Counted from the stretch's first letter, positions 34,461-44,131 are shown. The stretch: DNA of 64,000 nucleotides from UBA1847 sp942492205 (GCA_942492205.1 CALODT010000002.1:1-64000), one strand, 5' to 3'. Notes: generated by a model not told the origin, from the sequence alone. Program-made: numbers and translations.

Positions 34461-36569
34461 ATGTCCGGGCACTCGATTCTCTACCTCGGCCGCGGTGAAT
34501 TCGCCGCAGACTATCTCGGCGAACTGCAGACGTTGCCGTGCTGCACGATGCTAACGAGGAGCGCGACCTTAAAGCTGCCGGAAGATGCCGCTTTTGTCGT
34601 TGACCTCGTGGTGCTGGAGATCGGGCCGACAATCGCCCAGTCGGGGCAGTCACTTGCCAGCGTGATCCAGTCCCTGAAACCGTACCCGGTCGTCGCCCTG
34701 ACGCAGAAAGAACACGAGCATCGCGGCATTGCCGCCGTCGCGGCCGGCGCCGAGGCGTATATCTGTATCGACGACATCACGGTCGAGGAGCAGGACAGCG
34801 TTTTCGAGCACGCCGTGCAACGCAGCCAGCTGAAGCGCAGGCTGTCCGATACGGATATGACGGTGCTGTCGATTCTGAAGGACATCAATGATGGCGTTAT
34901 CGTCGTTGATAAGGATGGCCATGTTCTCGATATCAATCCCGCGGCGCGCAGCATACTCGGCCTGTCACCGCGCACGCGGCCGGACGCCGCGTGGGGACAG
35001 ACGTTTTGCTGCATCGACGAGCACGGCAACAACTACAAGAACTCATCGCTGCTGCCGCTGGTACGTGCGCGCAGCGGTGAGAAATTCACCAACCAGGTCG
35101 CCATCTATCGCGTGACCGAGCAGCCGGATATCGTCCTGAGCCTGAACGGTCAGGGCCTGTTCGACGGCAACCGCGAACTGATTGGCGGCGTCATCACGTT
35201 TCGCGATGTGACCGAGCAGACGCGCAAGACCACCGAGCTCGAGAAGCGCGCTCAATTCGACGAACTAACGGGGCTCGCCAACCGCAGCCTGTTCATGGAG
35301 CAGCTGACGCGTGCGATCGGGCGAAGCCAGCGCAAGACGGCGCCGCTGGCCGTGCTGTTCATCGACCTGGATCGCTTCAAGTCCGTCAACGACACGCTCG
35401 GCCACGACATGGGCGATGCACTGCTGTGCCAGGTTGCCGAACGACTGCAAAAGAACGTGCGCGTCGGTGACTTCTGCGGCCGCTGGGGCGGCGACGAATT
35501 CCTCGTTTGCCTGGAAGACTTCGGTGAAGTGAGCAATGCCGCTGCCGCTGCACAGAAGCTGATGCTGGTGCTGTCCGAGAAGTACGAGATCGGTGATAGC
35601 GAAGTTTATGCAACACCGAGCATCGGTATCGCGATGTTCCCCGATGCCGGTGAGAACGCCGCGCGGCTCGTCAAGGCGGCGGATCTCGCTATGTACGAAG
35701 CGAAAAAGCGCGGTGGCGATCGCTTCCAGTATTACTCCAGTGCGCTGAACACCAAGCTGGCGCAACGCGAGGAGCTCGAGGTGGGCCTGCGACATGCGCT
35801 CGTTCGCGACGAATTCGTGCTGCATTATCAGCCGCGCATCGATGTATCCAGTGGCCGACTGATCGGGCTCGAAGCGCTGCTGCGATGGCAGCATCCGCGT
35901 TTCGGGCTGCTTGGGCCGAAGCGCTTCCTGCCGCTCCTCGAGAGCAGTGGCCTGATTCACTCGGCCGGCGAATGGGCTATCGCATCAGCCTTCCGGCAGC
36001 TGGCCGGATGGCAACGACATTTCGAATTGCCGGACCTGTCGATCGCGATAAACCTCTCGTCGCAGCAGCTGATGCACGACCGCATCGTGCAGGCCGTCAA
36101 GAAAGCGCTGTCCGATACCATGCTGGACCCCGGCTGTATCGAGTTCGAAATCAGCGACGGCGACATCGTCCACAAGCGCAGTGGCGAGCTGCAAACCCTG
36201 CGCGCATTGCGCAAGCTGGGCGTAAGAATTTCGCTGGACCATTTCGGTACGCGCGACGTTTCCTTCGAGGCGCTGGACAAGGGCTTTGTCGACAGCTTCG
36301 TGCTCGACCAGACGCTGATTTCAGATGTCGCCGAGAACGGCAGTCACCAGCGCATCGTGCGTGCGGCGATCGCGATGGCACAGGGCCTCGATATCGAGGT
36401 TGCAGCCGAGGGTGTCGAAACCATGACGCAACTCGAATTCCTGAAGAGCTGCAATTGCGATCTCGCACAGGGCTTCCTGATCAGCAAACCCATGCAGCCC
36501 GAAAAAGTATCGGCCGTTCTGCGCAGTGAGATCGCGGGCACGAGCCTCCTTGCCCGCGGCATGCCGTAA
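34461..36569 (+). CDS. PAS-GGDEF-EAL protein with degenerate EAL domain, 702 aa
   Basis: Residues 1-125 resemble a receiver fold lacking the usual acidic pocket. A PAS domain spans about 130-255 (ILKDINDGVIVVDKDGHVLD). The GGDEF domain (about 262-430) has intact GGDEF at 343-347 and an inhibitory site RVGD at 334-337, so it should make cyclic-di-GMP with feedback control. The EAL domain (about 435-690) keeps EALLR at 471-475. The DDFGTG motif reads DHFGTR at 593-598, and the catalytic lysine of KIDRSF is Val (VLDQTLI), so phosphodiesterase activity is unlikely. No membrane segments. Start ATG 34461 as listed. It stands alone, upstream of a REP array. Confidence 0.9.
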   Translation: MSGHSILYLGRGEFAADYLGELQTLPCCTMLTRSATLKLPEDAAFVVDLVVLEIGPTIAQSGQSLASVIQSLKPYPVVALTQKEHEHRGIAAVAAGAEAYICIDDITVEEQDSVFEHAVQRSQLKRRLSDTDMTVLSILKDINDGVIVVDKDGHVLDINPAARSILGLSPRTRPDAAWGQTFCCIDEHGNNYKNSSLLPLVRARSGEKFTNQVAIYRVTEQPDIVLSLNGQGLFDGNRELIGGVITFRDVTEQTRKTTELEKRAQFDELTGLANRSLFMEQLTRAIGRSQRKTAPLAVLFIDLDRFKSVNDTLGHDMGDALLCQVAERLQKNVRVGDFCGRWGGDEFLVCLEDFGEVSNAAAAAQKLMLVLSEKYEIGDSEVYATPSIGIAMFPDAGENAARLVKAADLAMYEAKKRGGDRFQYYSSALNTKLAQREELEVGLRHALVRDEFVLHYQPRIDVSSGRLIGLEALLRWQHPRFGLLGPKRFLPLLESSGLIHSAGEWAIASAFRQLAGWQRHFELPDLSIAINLSSQQLMHDRIVQAVKKALSDTMLDPGCIEFEISDGDIVHKRSGELQTLRALRKLGVRISLDHFGTRDVSFEALDKGFVDSFVLDQTLISDVAENGSHQRIVRAAIAMAQGLDIEVAAEGVETMTQLEFLKSCNCDLAQGFLISKPMQPEKVSAVLRSEIAGTSLLARGMP

Positions 36570-36576
36570 GGGTCTG

Positions 36577-37345
36577 TTCGCGGCCATTGGCCGCTCCTAC
36601 AAGGTAATTGCCAGCCGGATCGCGCGGGCTCCATGCCCTGGCACCATCGCGGCAGCCGCCAGGCTGCTACAGGGTCGCCCGCCGGGGCGGGCTCCTACAG
36701 ATCACCCCACACGAGCGAGCGACGCCCGAACCAACACGCCGTAGGAGCGGCCAATGGCCGCGAAGCGCAGCGGCAGCCGACAGGCTGCTTCAACGCCACC
36801 CGCTGAGGCAGGCCCCAAAAGACAACCCCACACCACCGCGCCGCGCCCGAACCAACACGCCGTAGGAGCGCCCCCCAGGGCGCGAAGCGCAGCGGCAGCC
36901 GCCAGGCTGCTACAACGCCACCCGCCGAGGCAGGCCCCAAAAGACAACCCCACACCACCGCGCCGCGCCCGAACCAACACGCCGTAGGAGCGGCCAATGG
37001 CCGCGAAGCGCAGCGGCAGCCGACAGGCTGCTTCAACGCCGTCCGCTAAGGCAGGCCCCAAAAGACAACCCCACACCACCGCGCCGCGCCCGAACCAACA
37101 CGCCGTAGGAGCGCCCCCCAGGGCGCGAAGCGCAGCGGCAGCCGCCAGGCTGCTACAACGCCGCCCGCCGAGGCAGGCCCCAAAAGACAACCCCACACCA
37201 CCGCGCCGCGCCCGAACCAACACGCCGTAGGAGCGGCCAATGGCCGCGAAGCGCAGCGGCAGCCGACAGGCTGCTACAACGTCATCCGCTGAGACCGACT
37301 CCGACAGGACGTAGCCCCGCGGCAGCCGACAGGCTGCTTCTAAGG
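36577..37345. repeat. large REP array, about six units of two alternating flavours
   Basis: Units begin near 36742, 36862, 36984, 37106 and 37227 with GTAGGAGCG followed alternately by GCCAATGGCC and CCCCCCAGGG palindromes, and GCAGCCG(A/C)CAGGCTGCT. Spacers share AAAAGACAACCCCACACCAC and GCGCCCGAACCAACACGCC. A different opening part (36577-36720) has GCGGCCATTGGCCGCTCCTAC. The alternation of flavours, period about 242 bp, implies duplication of a two-unit block. Confidence 0.9.
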
Positions 37346-37347
37346 GC

Positions 37348-37656
37348 TCAAACGTCCGCCGGCGAGCTGCAATTCCAGCACGCAGCAAACTGCCCTTCGT
37401 TCTCCTCGCCGCAGCGCTTGCAGTGCCAGCTATCGCCCGGGCTCTCCGCTTCCACCGACGAGATAAGCTGGGTCGCACGATCGAAATCGAGATCATTCGC
37501 CACCCAGATTTCCGGCCATGTCTCCACGAACGGCATCTCGCCGAGAATCGAGCCAAGATGCTCGTTGCGTATCTCACTGGGTATCCCTTCGGACGCAAGC
37601 AGGTTCTTGTAGTGATTGATCGTAATCAACGATTCCGAAGACGTGAGCTTCTTCAT
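37348..37656 (-). CDS. DUF2007 protein with C-terminal zinc ribbon, 102 aa
   Basis: The N-terminal about 65 residues are the 'putative signal transducing' DUF2007 fold (INHYKNLLASEGIPSEIRNE, then PEIWVANDLDFDRATQLI). A zinc ribbon WHCKRCGEENEGQFAACWNC ends the protein. Its start overlaps the trpA stop by 4 bases, so it is the last gene of the trp operon, probably by chance of operon growth. Role unknown. Confidence 0.85.
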   Translation of the reverse strand: MKKLTSSESLITINHYKNLLASEGIPSEIRNEHLGSILGEMPFVETWPEIWVANDLDFDRATQLISSVEAESPGDSWHCKRCGEENEGQFAACWNCSSPADV

Positions 37657-38426
37657 TTTCCGATCAGCGACTTCAGGAAAGGCTCGGGATTCTCGCCACG
37701 CTCAAGCACTTCGACAAGCGCGGAGCCAACGATGGCGCCTGCGGCATGCTTGCCGACGGCGGCAACGTCCTGCGGCGAACGAATGCCGAATCCCGCACAG
37801 ACCGGTAGCGATGACACTGACGTTACCTTGTCGAGGTACTCGGTCAGGTCGGCCGGCAGCGCCGTATCACCGCCGGTGATGCCTGTGATCGTTACGGCGT
37901 ACACGAAACCGCGCGATGCCTCCGACAGCTTTTTCAGCCGCGGCTCGGGCGTCGCCGGTGTCACGAGCTGGATCAGGCCCAGACCACGCGCTTCGAGTGC
38001 GGCGCGAATCTCGTCGCTTTCCTCGAACGGCAGATCAGGCACGATAAATCCGCATACGCCAGCAGCGACTGCGCGCCTGGCAAGCTCGTCGTACCCGAAC
38101 GCGAGCAGCGGATTCAGGTAGGACATCATGACCAGCGGTGCTTCGATTTCGCCCTGCACGGAGTCGAGCTGCTGGAAGATCCATTCCAGGCTGACGCCTT
38201 TTCGCAGCGCCTCGAAACTCGAGCGTTGAATGGTCATGCCGTCCGCCATTGGATCCGAGAACGGGATACCCAGCTCGACAACGTCACCAACCGAGGCGAC
38301 CGACTTCAGCGTTGCCAGGAAACTGTCAGGCTCCGGGTAACCGGCCGTGATGAACGGTATCAGCCCGGGGCGGCCCGACTTGTTTGCGGCATCGATTGCA
38401 GCGCTTATGCGTTTATGCGGACGCAT
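37653..38426 (-). CDS. trpA: tryptophan synthase alpha chain
   Basis: Cleaves indoleglycerol phosphate to indole, passed to TrpB. Motifs: FITAGYPEPDSF, VVELGIPFSDPMADGMTIQR (catalytic Glu) and PLVMMSYLNPLLAFGYD. The C-terminal phosphate-binding region reads VCAGFGIRSPQDV and GAIVGSALVEVLE. It overlaps the end of trpB by 14 bases. Confidence 0.96.
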   Translation of the reverse strand: MRPHKRISAAIDAANKSGRPGLIPFITAGYPEPDSFLATLKSVASVGDVVELGIPFSDPMADGMTIQRSSFEALRKGVSLEWIFQQLDSVQGEIEAPLVMMSYLNPLLAFGYDELARRAVAAGVCGFIVPDLPFEESDEIRAALEARGLGLIQLVTPATPEPRLKKLSEASRGFVYAVTITGITGGDTALPADLTEYLDKVTSVSSLPVCAGFGIRSPQDVAAVGKHAAGAIVGSALVEVLERGENPEPFLKSLIGK

Positions 38427-39666
38427 GGCTTCGCGTCCTCGCCGGGTATTTCGTCAATGTGGGCATATCCTTGTCGCCGCGACCCGAATTACCGATCAGT
38501 ATACGGCTGCCGGGGTTTTGCTCCGCGTATTTGCGCGCGGCGGCAAAGGCATGGGACGTCTCCAGCGCCGTGAGGATACCCTCGCTGGCGCACAGCTCCT
38601 CCAGTGCCTCGAGCGCTTCGTCATCGGTTGCGGAAATGTATTTGACGCGACCGGTTGCCTGCAGCAGCGCATGCTCCGGTCCGACGCCCGAGTAGTCGAG
38701 CCCCGCGGAGATCGAGTGCGTCTCCTGCACCTGGCCGTCATTGTCCTGCAGGATGATCGTGTACGAGCCTTGCAGAACGCCGGGCGTTCCGGTGGCAAGC
38801 GTCGCCGCGTTCTGGCCGAGGCCGCTGCCGGTACCGCCCGCCTCGACGCCAATCAGTTCGATATCGTCACCCAGCATTGGATAGAAAAGTCCGATCGCAT
38901 TGGAACCACCGCCAACGCAGGCGAACGCCACATCGGGCAGACCGCCGGCCAGTTCGATCATTTGTTCACGGGATTCTTCACCGATCACGGACTGCAGTTC
39001 GCGCACCAGGTAGGGATACGGATGTGCGCCCACCGCCGACCCGAGCAGGTAGTAGATACCCTCCGGGTCCGTCACCCAGGTTCGCAAGGCCTCGTCGATC
39101 GCCGCGCGGAGCGTTTTGTCACCGGACTCCACGGACACGACTTCGGCACCGAGGCGACGCATGCGATCCACGTTGGGCGCCTGGCGCTCCATGTCGACGG
39201 CGCCCATGTAGACGCTGCAGGGCAGTCCGACACGCGCGCACGCGGCAGCGGACGCTACGCCGTGCTGCCCCGCACCGGTTTCCGCAATGATGCGTTTTGC
39301 GCCCAGCCGTTTCGCCAGTATCGCCTGGCCAATGGCGTTGTTGATCTTGTGTGCGCCCGTGTGGGCGAGATCTTCGCGCTTCAGCCAGACCTCGGCTCCC
39401 CAGCTCTTGCTGAGTCGCGGCGCAAACGTCAGCGCCGTGGGCCGGCCGACCCACTCCTTGAGCTCCTTGCGAAACTCTCCCTGGAATGACGCTTCGTGCA
39501 AGTGTTCGCGCACGCCCTGTTCCAGCCGCTCGAATGCCGGCACCAGTGTCTCCGGCACGTATCGACCGCCGAACGGACCAAACCGGCCGCGCTCATCGGG
39601 AAGCTCACCGCGAATTTCGGCGTCGAGCAGTACCGATGCCTCGTCGGCTTTCAGCAAAGCACTCAT
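38413..39666 (-). CDS. trpB: tryptophan synthase beta chain
   Basis: Pyridoxal phosphate enzyme joining indole and serine. FGPFGGRYVPETLVPAFERL is near the start; the PLP lysine is in REDLAHTGAHKINNAIGQAI. ETGAGQHGVASAAACA and the phosphate loop CVGGGSNAIGLF follow, and the end is ILIGNSGRGDKDMPTL. 417 aa, complete. Its start overlaps the trpF stop by 4 bases. Confidence 0.97.
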   Translation of the reverse strand: MSALLKADEASVLLDAEIRGELPDERGRFGPFGGRYVPETLVPAFERLEQGVREHLHEASFQGEFRKELKEWVGRPTALTFAPRLSKSWGAEVWLKREDLAHTGAHKINNAIGQAILAKRLGAKRIIAETGAGQHGVASAAACARVGLPCSVYMGAVDMERQAPNVDRMRRLGAEVVSVESGDKTLRAAIDEALRTWVTDPEGIYYLLGSAVGAHPYPYLVRELQSVIGEESREQMIELAGGLPDVAFACVGGGSNAIGLFYPMLGDDIELIGVEAGGTGSGLGQNAATLATGTPGVLQGSYTIILQDNDGQVQETHSISAGLDYSGVGPEHALLQATGRVKYISATDDEALEALEELCASEGILTALETSHAFAAARKYAEQNPGSRILIGNSGRGDKDMPTLTKYPARTRSHASA

Positions 39667-40256
39667 AAAGATTTCTCCGCGGCCTTCGCCGCATTAATAA
39701 ATTCGCTTATTCGTTGCGCGTCTTTCTGTCCGGGTGCCGATTCAAGCCCGCTCGATGCGTCGACGCCATAAGGCCGCACCGTGCGTACCGCGATTGCCAC
39801 ATTGTCCGGGCGCAGTCCGCCCGCGAGCACCATGTTGCCGCGCTGCGCGAGTTTCGCGGCGACCGACCAGTCGACCGTCTCGCCATGGCCGCTCTTCGAC
39901 CCTTCGTAGACGTACGTGGACTCGGTATCGGGCGCGGTGCGTCCCTCACGGTACACCGGCCAGCGCTCCACGTTCGGCGGAATCGCCAGACCAGCGAAGT
40001 CCTCGGCATCCGTCTGCAGCACGTCCGGCCCGAACAGCTTCAGCACGGTGAGCCATTCCTCGTTGCTCGGATGCAGCATGACAGCGACACGTTTTACGTG
40101 CGCCGGCACATCCGCGCAAATGGAATAGGCATGCGCGGGTGTAACCTGTCGCGGCGACCGGGCGAACACGAATCCCAGCGCGCCGGCTCCTGCATTGACG
40201 GCATCTGTCACGTGCTGCTTGTCGCGCAGTCCGCAGACTTTGACGACGAGACTCAT
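39663..40256 (-). CDS. trpF: phosphoribosylanthranilate isomerase
   Basis: TIM-barrel enzyme (197 aa). Motifs: VVKVCGLRDKQHVTDAVNAG with the catalytic Cys, GALGFVFARSPRQVTP, LAGGLRPDNVAIAVR and PYGVDASSGLESAPGQKD with the catalytic Asp. It is a separate gene here rather than fused to trpC. Overlaps of 4 bases on both sides. Confidence 0.95.
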   Translation of the reverse strand: MSLVVKVCGLRDKQHVTDAVNAGAGALGFVFARSPRQVTPAHAYSICADVPAHVKRVAVMLHPSNEEWLTVLKLFGPDVLQTDAEDFAGLAIPPNVERWPVYREGRTAPDTESTYVYEGSKSGHGETVDWSVAAKLAQRGNMVLAGGLRPDNVAIAVRTVRPYGVDASSGLESAPGQKDAQRISEFINAAKAAEKSL

Positions 40257-41062
40257 GCCGTCACCGCCTTGCCGCCTGCTGTGCGCATCGCCGCGACCAG
40301 CGATGCCGGGTCGGCGCTTCGCATCAACGCGCTTCCAACCAGCGCCGCGCGGTAGCCGTAGCCCGCGACGGTAGCGGCATCGGCAGCAACCTTGAGGCCG
40401 CTCTCGGCAACGCAGCGCGCCTGTGGCAACAGCGGTGCGAGGTTCTTCAGCCGTTCGCCGTCGACCTCGAGCGTGCGCAGGTTGCGCGTGTTAACGCCGA
40501 ACAGCAGCTGGCCCGCTTTGGCACGATCGGCCTCGCGCGCAAGATCGAGAAGCCTCGACGAACGTGCCAGGTCGTCTTCATCGAACGACTCGAGCAGGAC
40601 GAACATGTCGTGCTCCCAGGCAGCGTCCAGCATCTCGCGCAAACCTCTGTCATTCAGCATCGTTGCGATCAGGAGCACGCCGCTGGCGCCAGCTTGGCGC
40701 GCTTCTCTGACCTGCACCGGATCGACCAGGAAATCCTTGCGCATGACCGGCGTACCCGGCACGGCAGCCACGACCTCCTCGAGGTGTGCCAGGTCGCCGT
40801 CGAATCGGCTGGGCTCGGTGAGGACGGAAATCGCCAGCGCACCGCCGGCGGCATAGCGTTTTGCCTGTTCGACACGACTGTGGGTCGCCGACTTCAGCGC
40901 GCCCTCGGCCGGCGATCGTTCCTTGATCTCGGCGATGACGTCGAAATCTCCGGGCGTTAGCGGCACGATCGGCTTGTCGAAATCCGTTGACGAAAACCGG
41001 GTTCCGGCAGCGGCAGCCCGCTCAGCGCTGCTGATCGCCATGCTGTGCAGAAAATCGCTCAT
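40253..41062 (-). CDS. trpC: indole-3-glycerol phosphate synthase
   Basis: TIM-barrel enzyme closing the indole ring. FDVIAEIKERSPAEGAL and RKDFLVDPVQVREARQAGAS carry catalytic Lys and Glu residues. LLFGVNTRNLRTLEVD and CVAESGLK follow. 269 aa. The start shares one base with the trpD stop. Confidence 0.96.
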   Translation of the reverse strand: MSDFLHSMAISSAERAAAAGTRFSSTDFDKPIVPLTPGDFDVIAEIKERSPAEGALKSATHSRVEQAKRYAAGGALAISVLTEPSRFDGDLAHLEEVVAAVPGTPVMRKDFLVDPVQVREARQAGASGVLLIATMLNDRGLREMLDAAWEHDMFVLLESFDEDDLARSSRLLDLAREADRAKAGQLLFGVNTRNLRTLEVDGERLKNLAPLLPQARCVAESGLKVAADAATVAGYGYRAALVGSALMRSADPASLVAAMRTAGGKAVTA

Positions 41063-42087
41063 CAGCCCTGGAAATGCCCGGCCATCTTTGCCAGCAGCGC
41101 TTCGGCACGGCCGTCATCGATCGCTGCCGCCGCCTGCTTGACGCCGTCGACGGGATCCTGCGCCTCGCCCTGCACCTCCAGCACGAGCGACACGCCCATG
41201 AGCAGCGCGTCGCGGTGTGCGCCCTTGTCGTCCCCGGTGAAAACGCGCGTAAGCTCTTTTGCATTGTGCGCCGCATCACCACCTTCGAGCTCCTCAGGCT
41301 GGCACCTTCGAAGGCCGTAGTCTTGCGGCGATCGTTTTGTCTCGGTAACCGACCCGGGCCGAACGTCGTACAGCCAGAAGTCACCCGCCGGCGTCGCCTC
41401 GTCCCAGCCGGGTTCGCCGTGTACGACGAATGCTCTCTCGAGCGGCATGCCCGACAGCGCGTCGGCCATCAGCTTTGCGGCCTCCTGGCTGTATGCGCCG
41501 ATCAGCTGGAACGGCGGCGCCGCCGGATTGGTCAGCGGACCGAGCACATTGAACACGGTTCGCACGGACAGCGCGCCGCGAATCGGCACGACCGCTTTCA
41601 TCGCCGGATGGTAGGCCGGCGCAAACAGGAACGTGAAGTTGGTCGCCTCGAGGCAGCGCACCGCTGCGTCTTCGAGCAGCGGCAGCGGCATGCCGAGGCA
41701 CTCCAGCATGTCCGCGCTGCCCGAGCGGCTGGAGACGGAGCGGTTACCGTGTTTAACGACACGCGATCCACAGGCAGCCGCCAGCAGGCCGGTTCCGGTC
41801 GAGAGATTGAGGCTGCCGGATCCATCGCCGCCAGTGCCCACGGTGTCGACGGTTGGTGCGCCTTCGGGTATGCGCGGATGCACGGCCAGCTCGCGCATGG
41901 CCTTGGCGAAACCGCGAATCTCTTCCGCCGTCTCGCCCTTTGCACGCAGGCCTGCAAGCAGCGCACCGGCAAGCGCCGCGGGCAGCTCGCCTTCGGCGAG
42001 CTTGTGCATCAGCGCGTAGGCCTGCTGTTCGCTCAGCGCGTTGCCGTCGAGCAGCCCGTCAAGCAGCTTGCTGTATTCACGGCTCAT
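41062..42087 (-). CDS. trpD: anthranilate phosphoribosyltransferase
   Basis: Transfers phosphoribose to anthranilate. The PRPP-binding loop VDTVGTGGDGSGSLNLSTGT and VVKHGNRSVSSRSGSADMLE are intact. FLFAPAYHPAMKAVVPIRGA, then VFNVLGPLTNPA, are conserved. 341 aa. It overlaps trpG by 4 bases. Confidence 0.96.
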   Translation of the reverse strand: MSREYSKLLDGLLDGNALSEQQAYALMHKLAEGELPAALAGALLAGLRAKGETAEEIRGFAKAMRELAVHPRIPEGAPTVDTVGTGGDGSGSLNLSTGTGLLAAACGSRVVKHGNRSVSSRSGSADMLECLGMPLPLLEDAAVRCLEATNFTFLFAPAYHPAMKAVVPIRGALSVRTVFNVLGPLTNPAAPPFQLIGAYSQEAAKLMADALSGMPLERAFVVHGEPGWDEATPAGDFWLYDVRPGSVTETKRSPQDYGLRRCQPEELEGGDAAHNAKELTRVFTGDDKGAHRDALLMGVSLVLEVQGEAQDPVDGVKQAAAAIDDGRAEALLAKMAGHFQG

Positions 42088-42752
42088 TGCTTATCCAGCC
42101 CGGGCTTATCCAAACCGGGTTTATCCACACCGGGCTCGGCCAGTCCCATACGCATGAAGTTGACCATGAGCCTGTCGCCCTCGGGCGTCAGCACGCTTTC
42201 TGGATGAAACTGCACACCTTCTACAGGCAACGTCTTGTGCCGCACGCCCATGATTTCGCCGCGATCCGTCTCTGCCGTAATCTGCAGCGTGTCCGGCAGA
42301 GAATCCTGCTCAGCACACAGCGAATGGTAGCGGCCGACCTCGAACGGTTGCGAAATGCCCGCGAAGATCGAGCGTCCGTCGTGACTGATCATGGATGTCT
42401 TGCCATGCATCAGTCGTTCTGCACGGACGATCTCACCGCCGTGCGCCTGCACGATACTCTGGTGGCCGAGACAGACGCCGAGGATCGGCACCTTGCCGGC
42501 GAACGCTGCAATCATCGCCAGCGAGACGCCCGCGTCTTCCGGTCGCCCGGGGCCAGGGGAAACAACGAGGTGCGTCGGCGCCAGCGCCAGCGCTTCGTCC
42601 ACGCTGATCGCATCGTTTCGATACACCATGACCTCGGCACCGTGCGCGGCGAATGCCTGTACCAGGTTGTAGGTGAAAGAATCGTAATTGTCGATCAACA
42701 GCATGCGTACCGAATCGAAAGACTCAGTGGTGTCCGGAGGAGTCGTCATCAC
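42084..42752 (-). CDS. trpG: anthranilate synthase component II (glutamine amidotransferase)
   Basis: Supplies ammonia to TrpE. LLIDNYDSFTYNLVQAFAAH, VVSPGPGRPEDAGVS, ILGVCLGHQSIVQAHGGEI with the catalytic Cys, and GVQFHPESVLTPEG with the catalytic His. The last residues form a small repeat (EPGVDKPGLDKPGLDKQ) beyond the normal end. The start overlaps the trpE stop by 4 bases; a shorter start at MLLIDNYDSF (42704) is possible. Confidence 0.96.
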   Translation of the reverse strand: MMTTPPDTTESFDSVRMLLIDNYDSFTYNLVQAFAAHGAEVMVYRNDAISVDEALALAPTHLVVSPGPGRPEDAGVSLAMIAAFAGKVPILGVCLGHQSIVQAHGGEIVRAERLMHGKTSMISHDGRSIFAGISQPFEVGRYHSLCAEQDSLPDTLQITAETDRGEIMGVRHKTLPVEGVQFHPESVLTPEGDRLMVNFMRMGLAEPGVDKPGLDKPGLDKQ

Positions 42753-44131
42753 AGGCCCTCCCCTGCAATTTCGAGCGCGCGCCTCAATATTGCGCTTTTC
42801 GCGAGCACTTCCTGGTACTCCTTGGCAGGAACCGAGTCGGCAACGATACCGGCGCCGGCCTGAAAACTGTACTCATCGTTGCTGAACACCAGCGTGCGAA
42901 TCGTGATGGCCTGGTCCATGTCGCCGCTGAGACCGAAGTAGCCCGCCGTTCCGGCGTAGAGTCCGCGCCCAACTTGCTCCATCTCTTCGATGATTTCCAT
43001 CGCCCTGACCTTCGGCGCGCCGACCAGCGTGCCGGCCGGAAAACTCGCAGCAAACAGATCGAACTGGTCGAACCCATCCGCCAGCTCGCCCTGCACGCCG
43101 CTGACAATATGCATGACGTGGCTGTAACGCTCGATGGCCCGGTACGGATCCACCGTGACAGAACCGGCGCTGGCTACGCGGCCCAGGTCATTGCGTGCGA
43201 GATCGACGAGCATCACGTGCTCGGCCGCTTCCTTGGGATCCGCCAGCAACGCCGACTCATTAGCCGCATCTTCCTCGCGCGTCGCGCCGCGCGGCAGAGT
43301 GCCGGCGATCGGCCGCAACGAGGCGCGGTTGTCCTGCAGCTTGACCAGCGCTTCCGGCGACGAGCCGACAACCTGCAGGTCATCGAAGTCGAAGAAGAAC
43401 ATGTACGGTGACGGGTTGAGCAGGCGCAGCGCGCGGTACACCTCGAACGGCGGCACATCCGTCTTGCCGCGGAACAGGACCGAAAGCACGATCTGGTAAA
43501 TATCGCCGGCGGCAATGTATTCCTTGCAGGCGCGAACGCGCTCGGAGAATTCCGCTTCGCTCAGACTCGCTTCTGCCGCCGAGATAGAAACGTCGCGATT
43601 ACTGACCGGTATCGGTCCGCGCAGCTGCTCGATCACTTCGGCACGCAGGCGCTGGCGCTCCTCTTCCGGGCCGTCGTGCAGCAACGCCACGCGACGCGTC
43701 AGGTGATCGAAAACCAGCAACGAAGCAGGAGCAACGAAAGCCGCATCCGGGACGCTGGTCTGTGGCGCCGTGTCGCGGGGCAGTCGCTCGAACAGGCGCA
43801 CCACATCGTAGCCGGAAACGCCGACGAGCCCGCCGGCGAACGGCAGCTCGTCGGCAGGTTCGGGTCGCGGGGCAAGCTCGAGGACCTTGCGCAGTGCCTG
43901 CAGGTATTCGTGCTGGTCTTTCGGCCTTGGCTGCGGCCTGCCATCGACGCTCAGCGTGCTGGCATCCATGCGAACCTCCACCGCGTCGCCGAAACCCAGG
44001 AAGGAATAGCGCGCCAGGCGCTCGCCGCCTTCGACACTCTCCAGCAGGAAACGCGGCCGCATGGACTTAAGCTTCAGGAAAGCTGAAACCGGCGTGTCCA
44101 GGTCCGCTGCAATGTCGAATGGTGCCTGCAT
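42749..44131 (-). CDS. trpE: anthranilate synthase component I
   Basis: First committed step of tryptophan synthesis from chorismate. The start at ATG 44131 (MQAPFDIAADLDTPVSAFLK) has GAGGA upstream. The longer open frame to 44347 is translated tandem repeat and is rejected. LLESVEGGERLARYSF is part of the tryptophan feedback site. The catalytic core includes PSPYMFFFDFDDLQVVGSSP, PIAGTLPRGATREED, MLVDLARNDLGRV and GTLVGAPKVRAMEIIEEME. 460 aa. Expression should be set by the attenuator 200-340 bases upstream. Confidence 0.96.
   Translation of the reverse strand: MQAPFDIAADLDTPVSAFLKLKSMRPRFLLESVEGGERLARYSFLGFGDAVEVRMDASTLSVDGRPQPRPKDQHEYLQALRKVLELAPRPEPADELPFAGGLVGVSGYDVVRLFERLPRDTAPQTSVPDAAFVAPASLLVFDHLTRRVALLHDGPEEERQRLRAEVIEQLRGPIPVSNRDVSISAAEASLSEAEFSERVRACKEYIAAGDIYQIVLSVLFRGKTDVPPFEVYRALRLLNPSPYMFFFDFDDLQVVGSSPEALVKLQDNRASLRPIAGTLPRGATREEDAANESALLADPKEAAEHVMLVDLARNDLGRVASAGSVTVDPYRAIERYSHVMHIVSGVQGELADGFDQFDLFAASFPAGTLVGAPKVRAMEIIEEMEQVGRGLYAGTAGYFGLSGDMDQAITIRTLVFSNDEYSFQAGAGIVADSVPAKEYQEVLAKSAILRRALEIAGEGL

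Noticed and set aside
36577..37345. Possible CRISPR array because of regular repeats
   Set aside because: Repeats are about 120 bp with conserved spacers and internal palindromes, and no cas genes are present; they are REP units.
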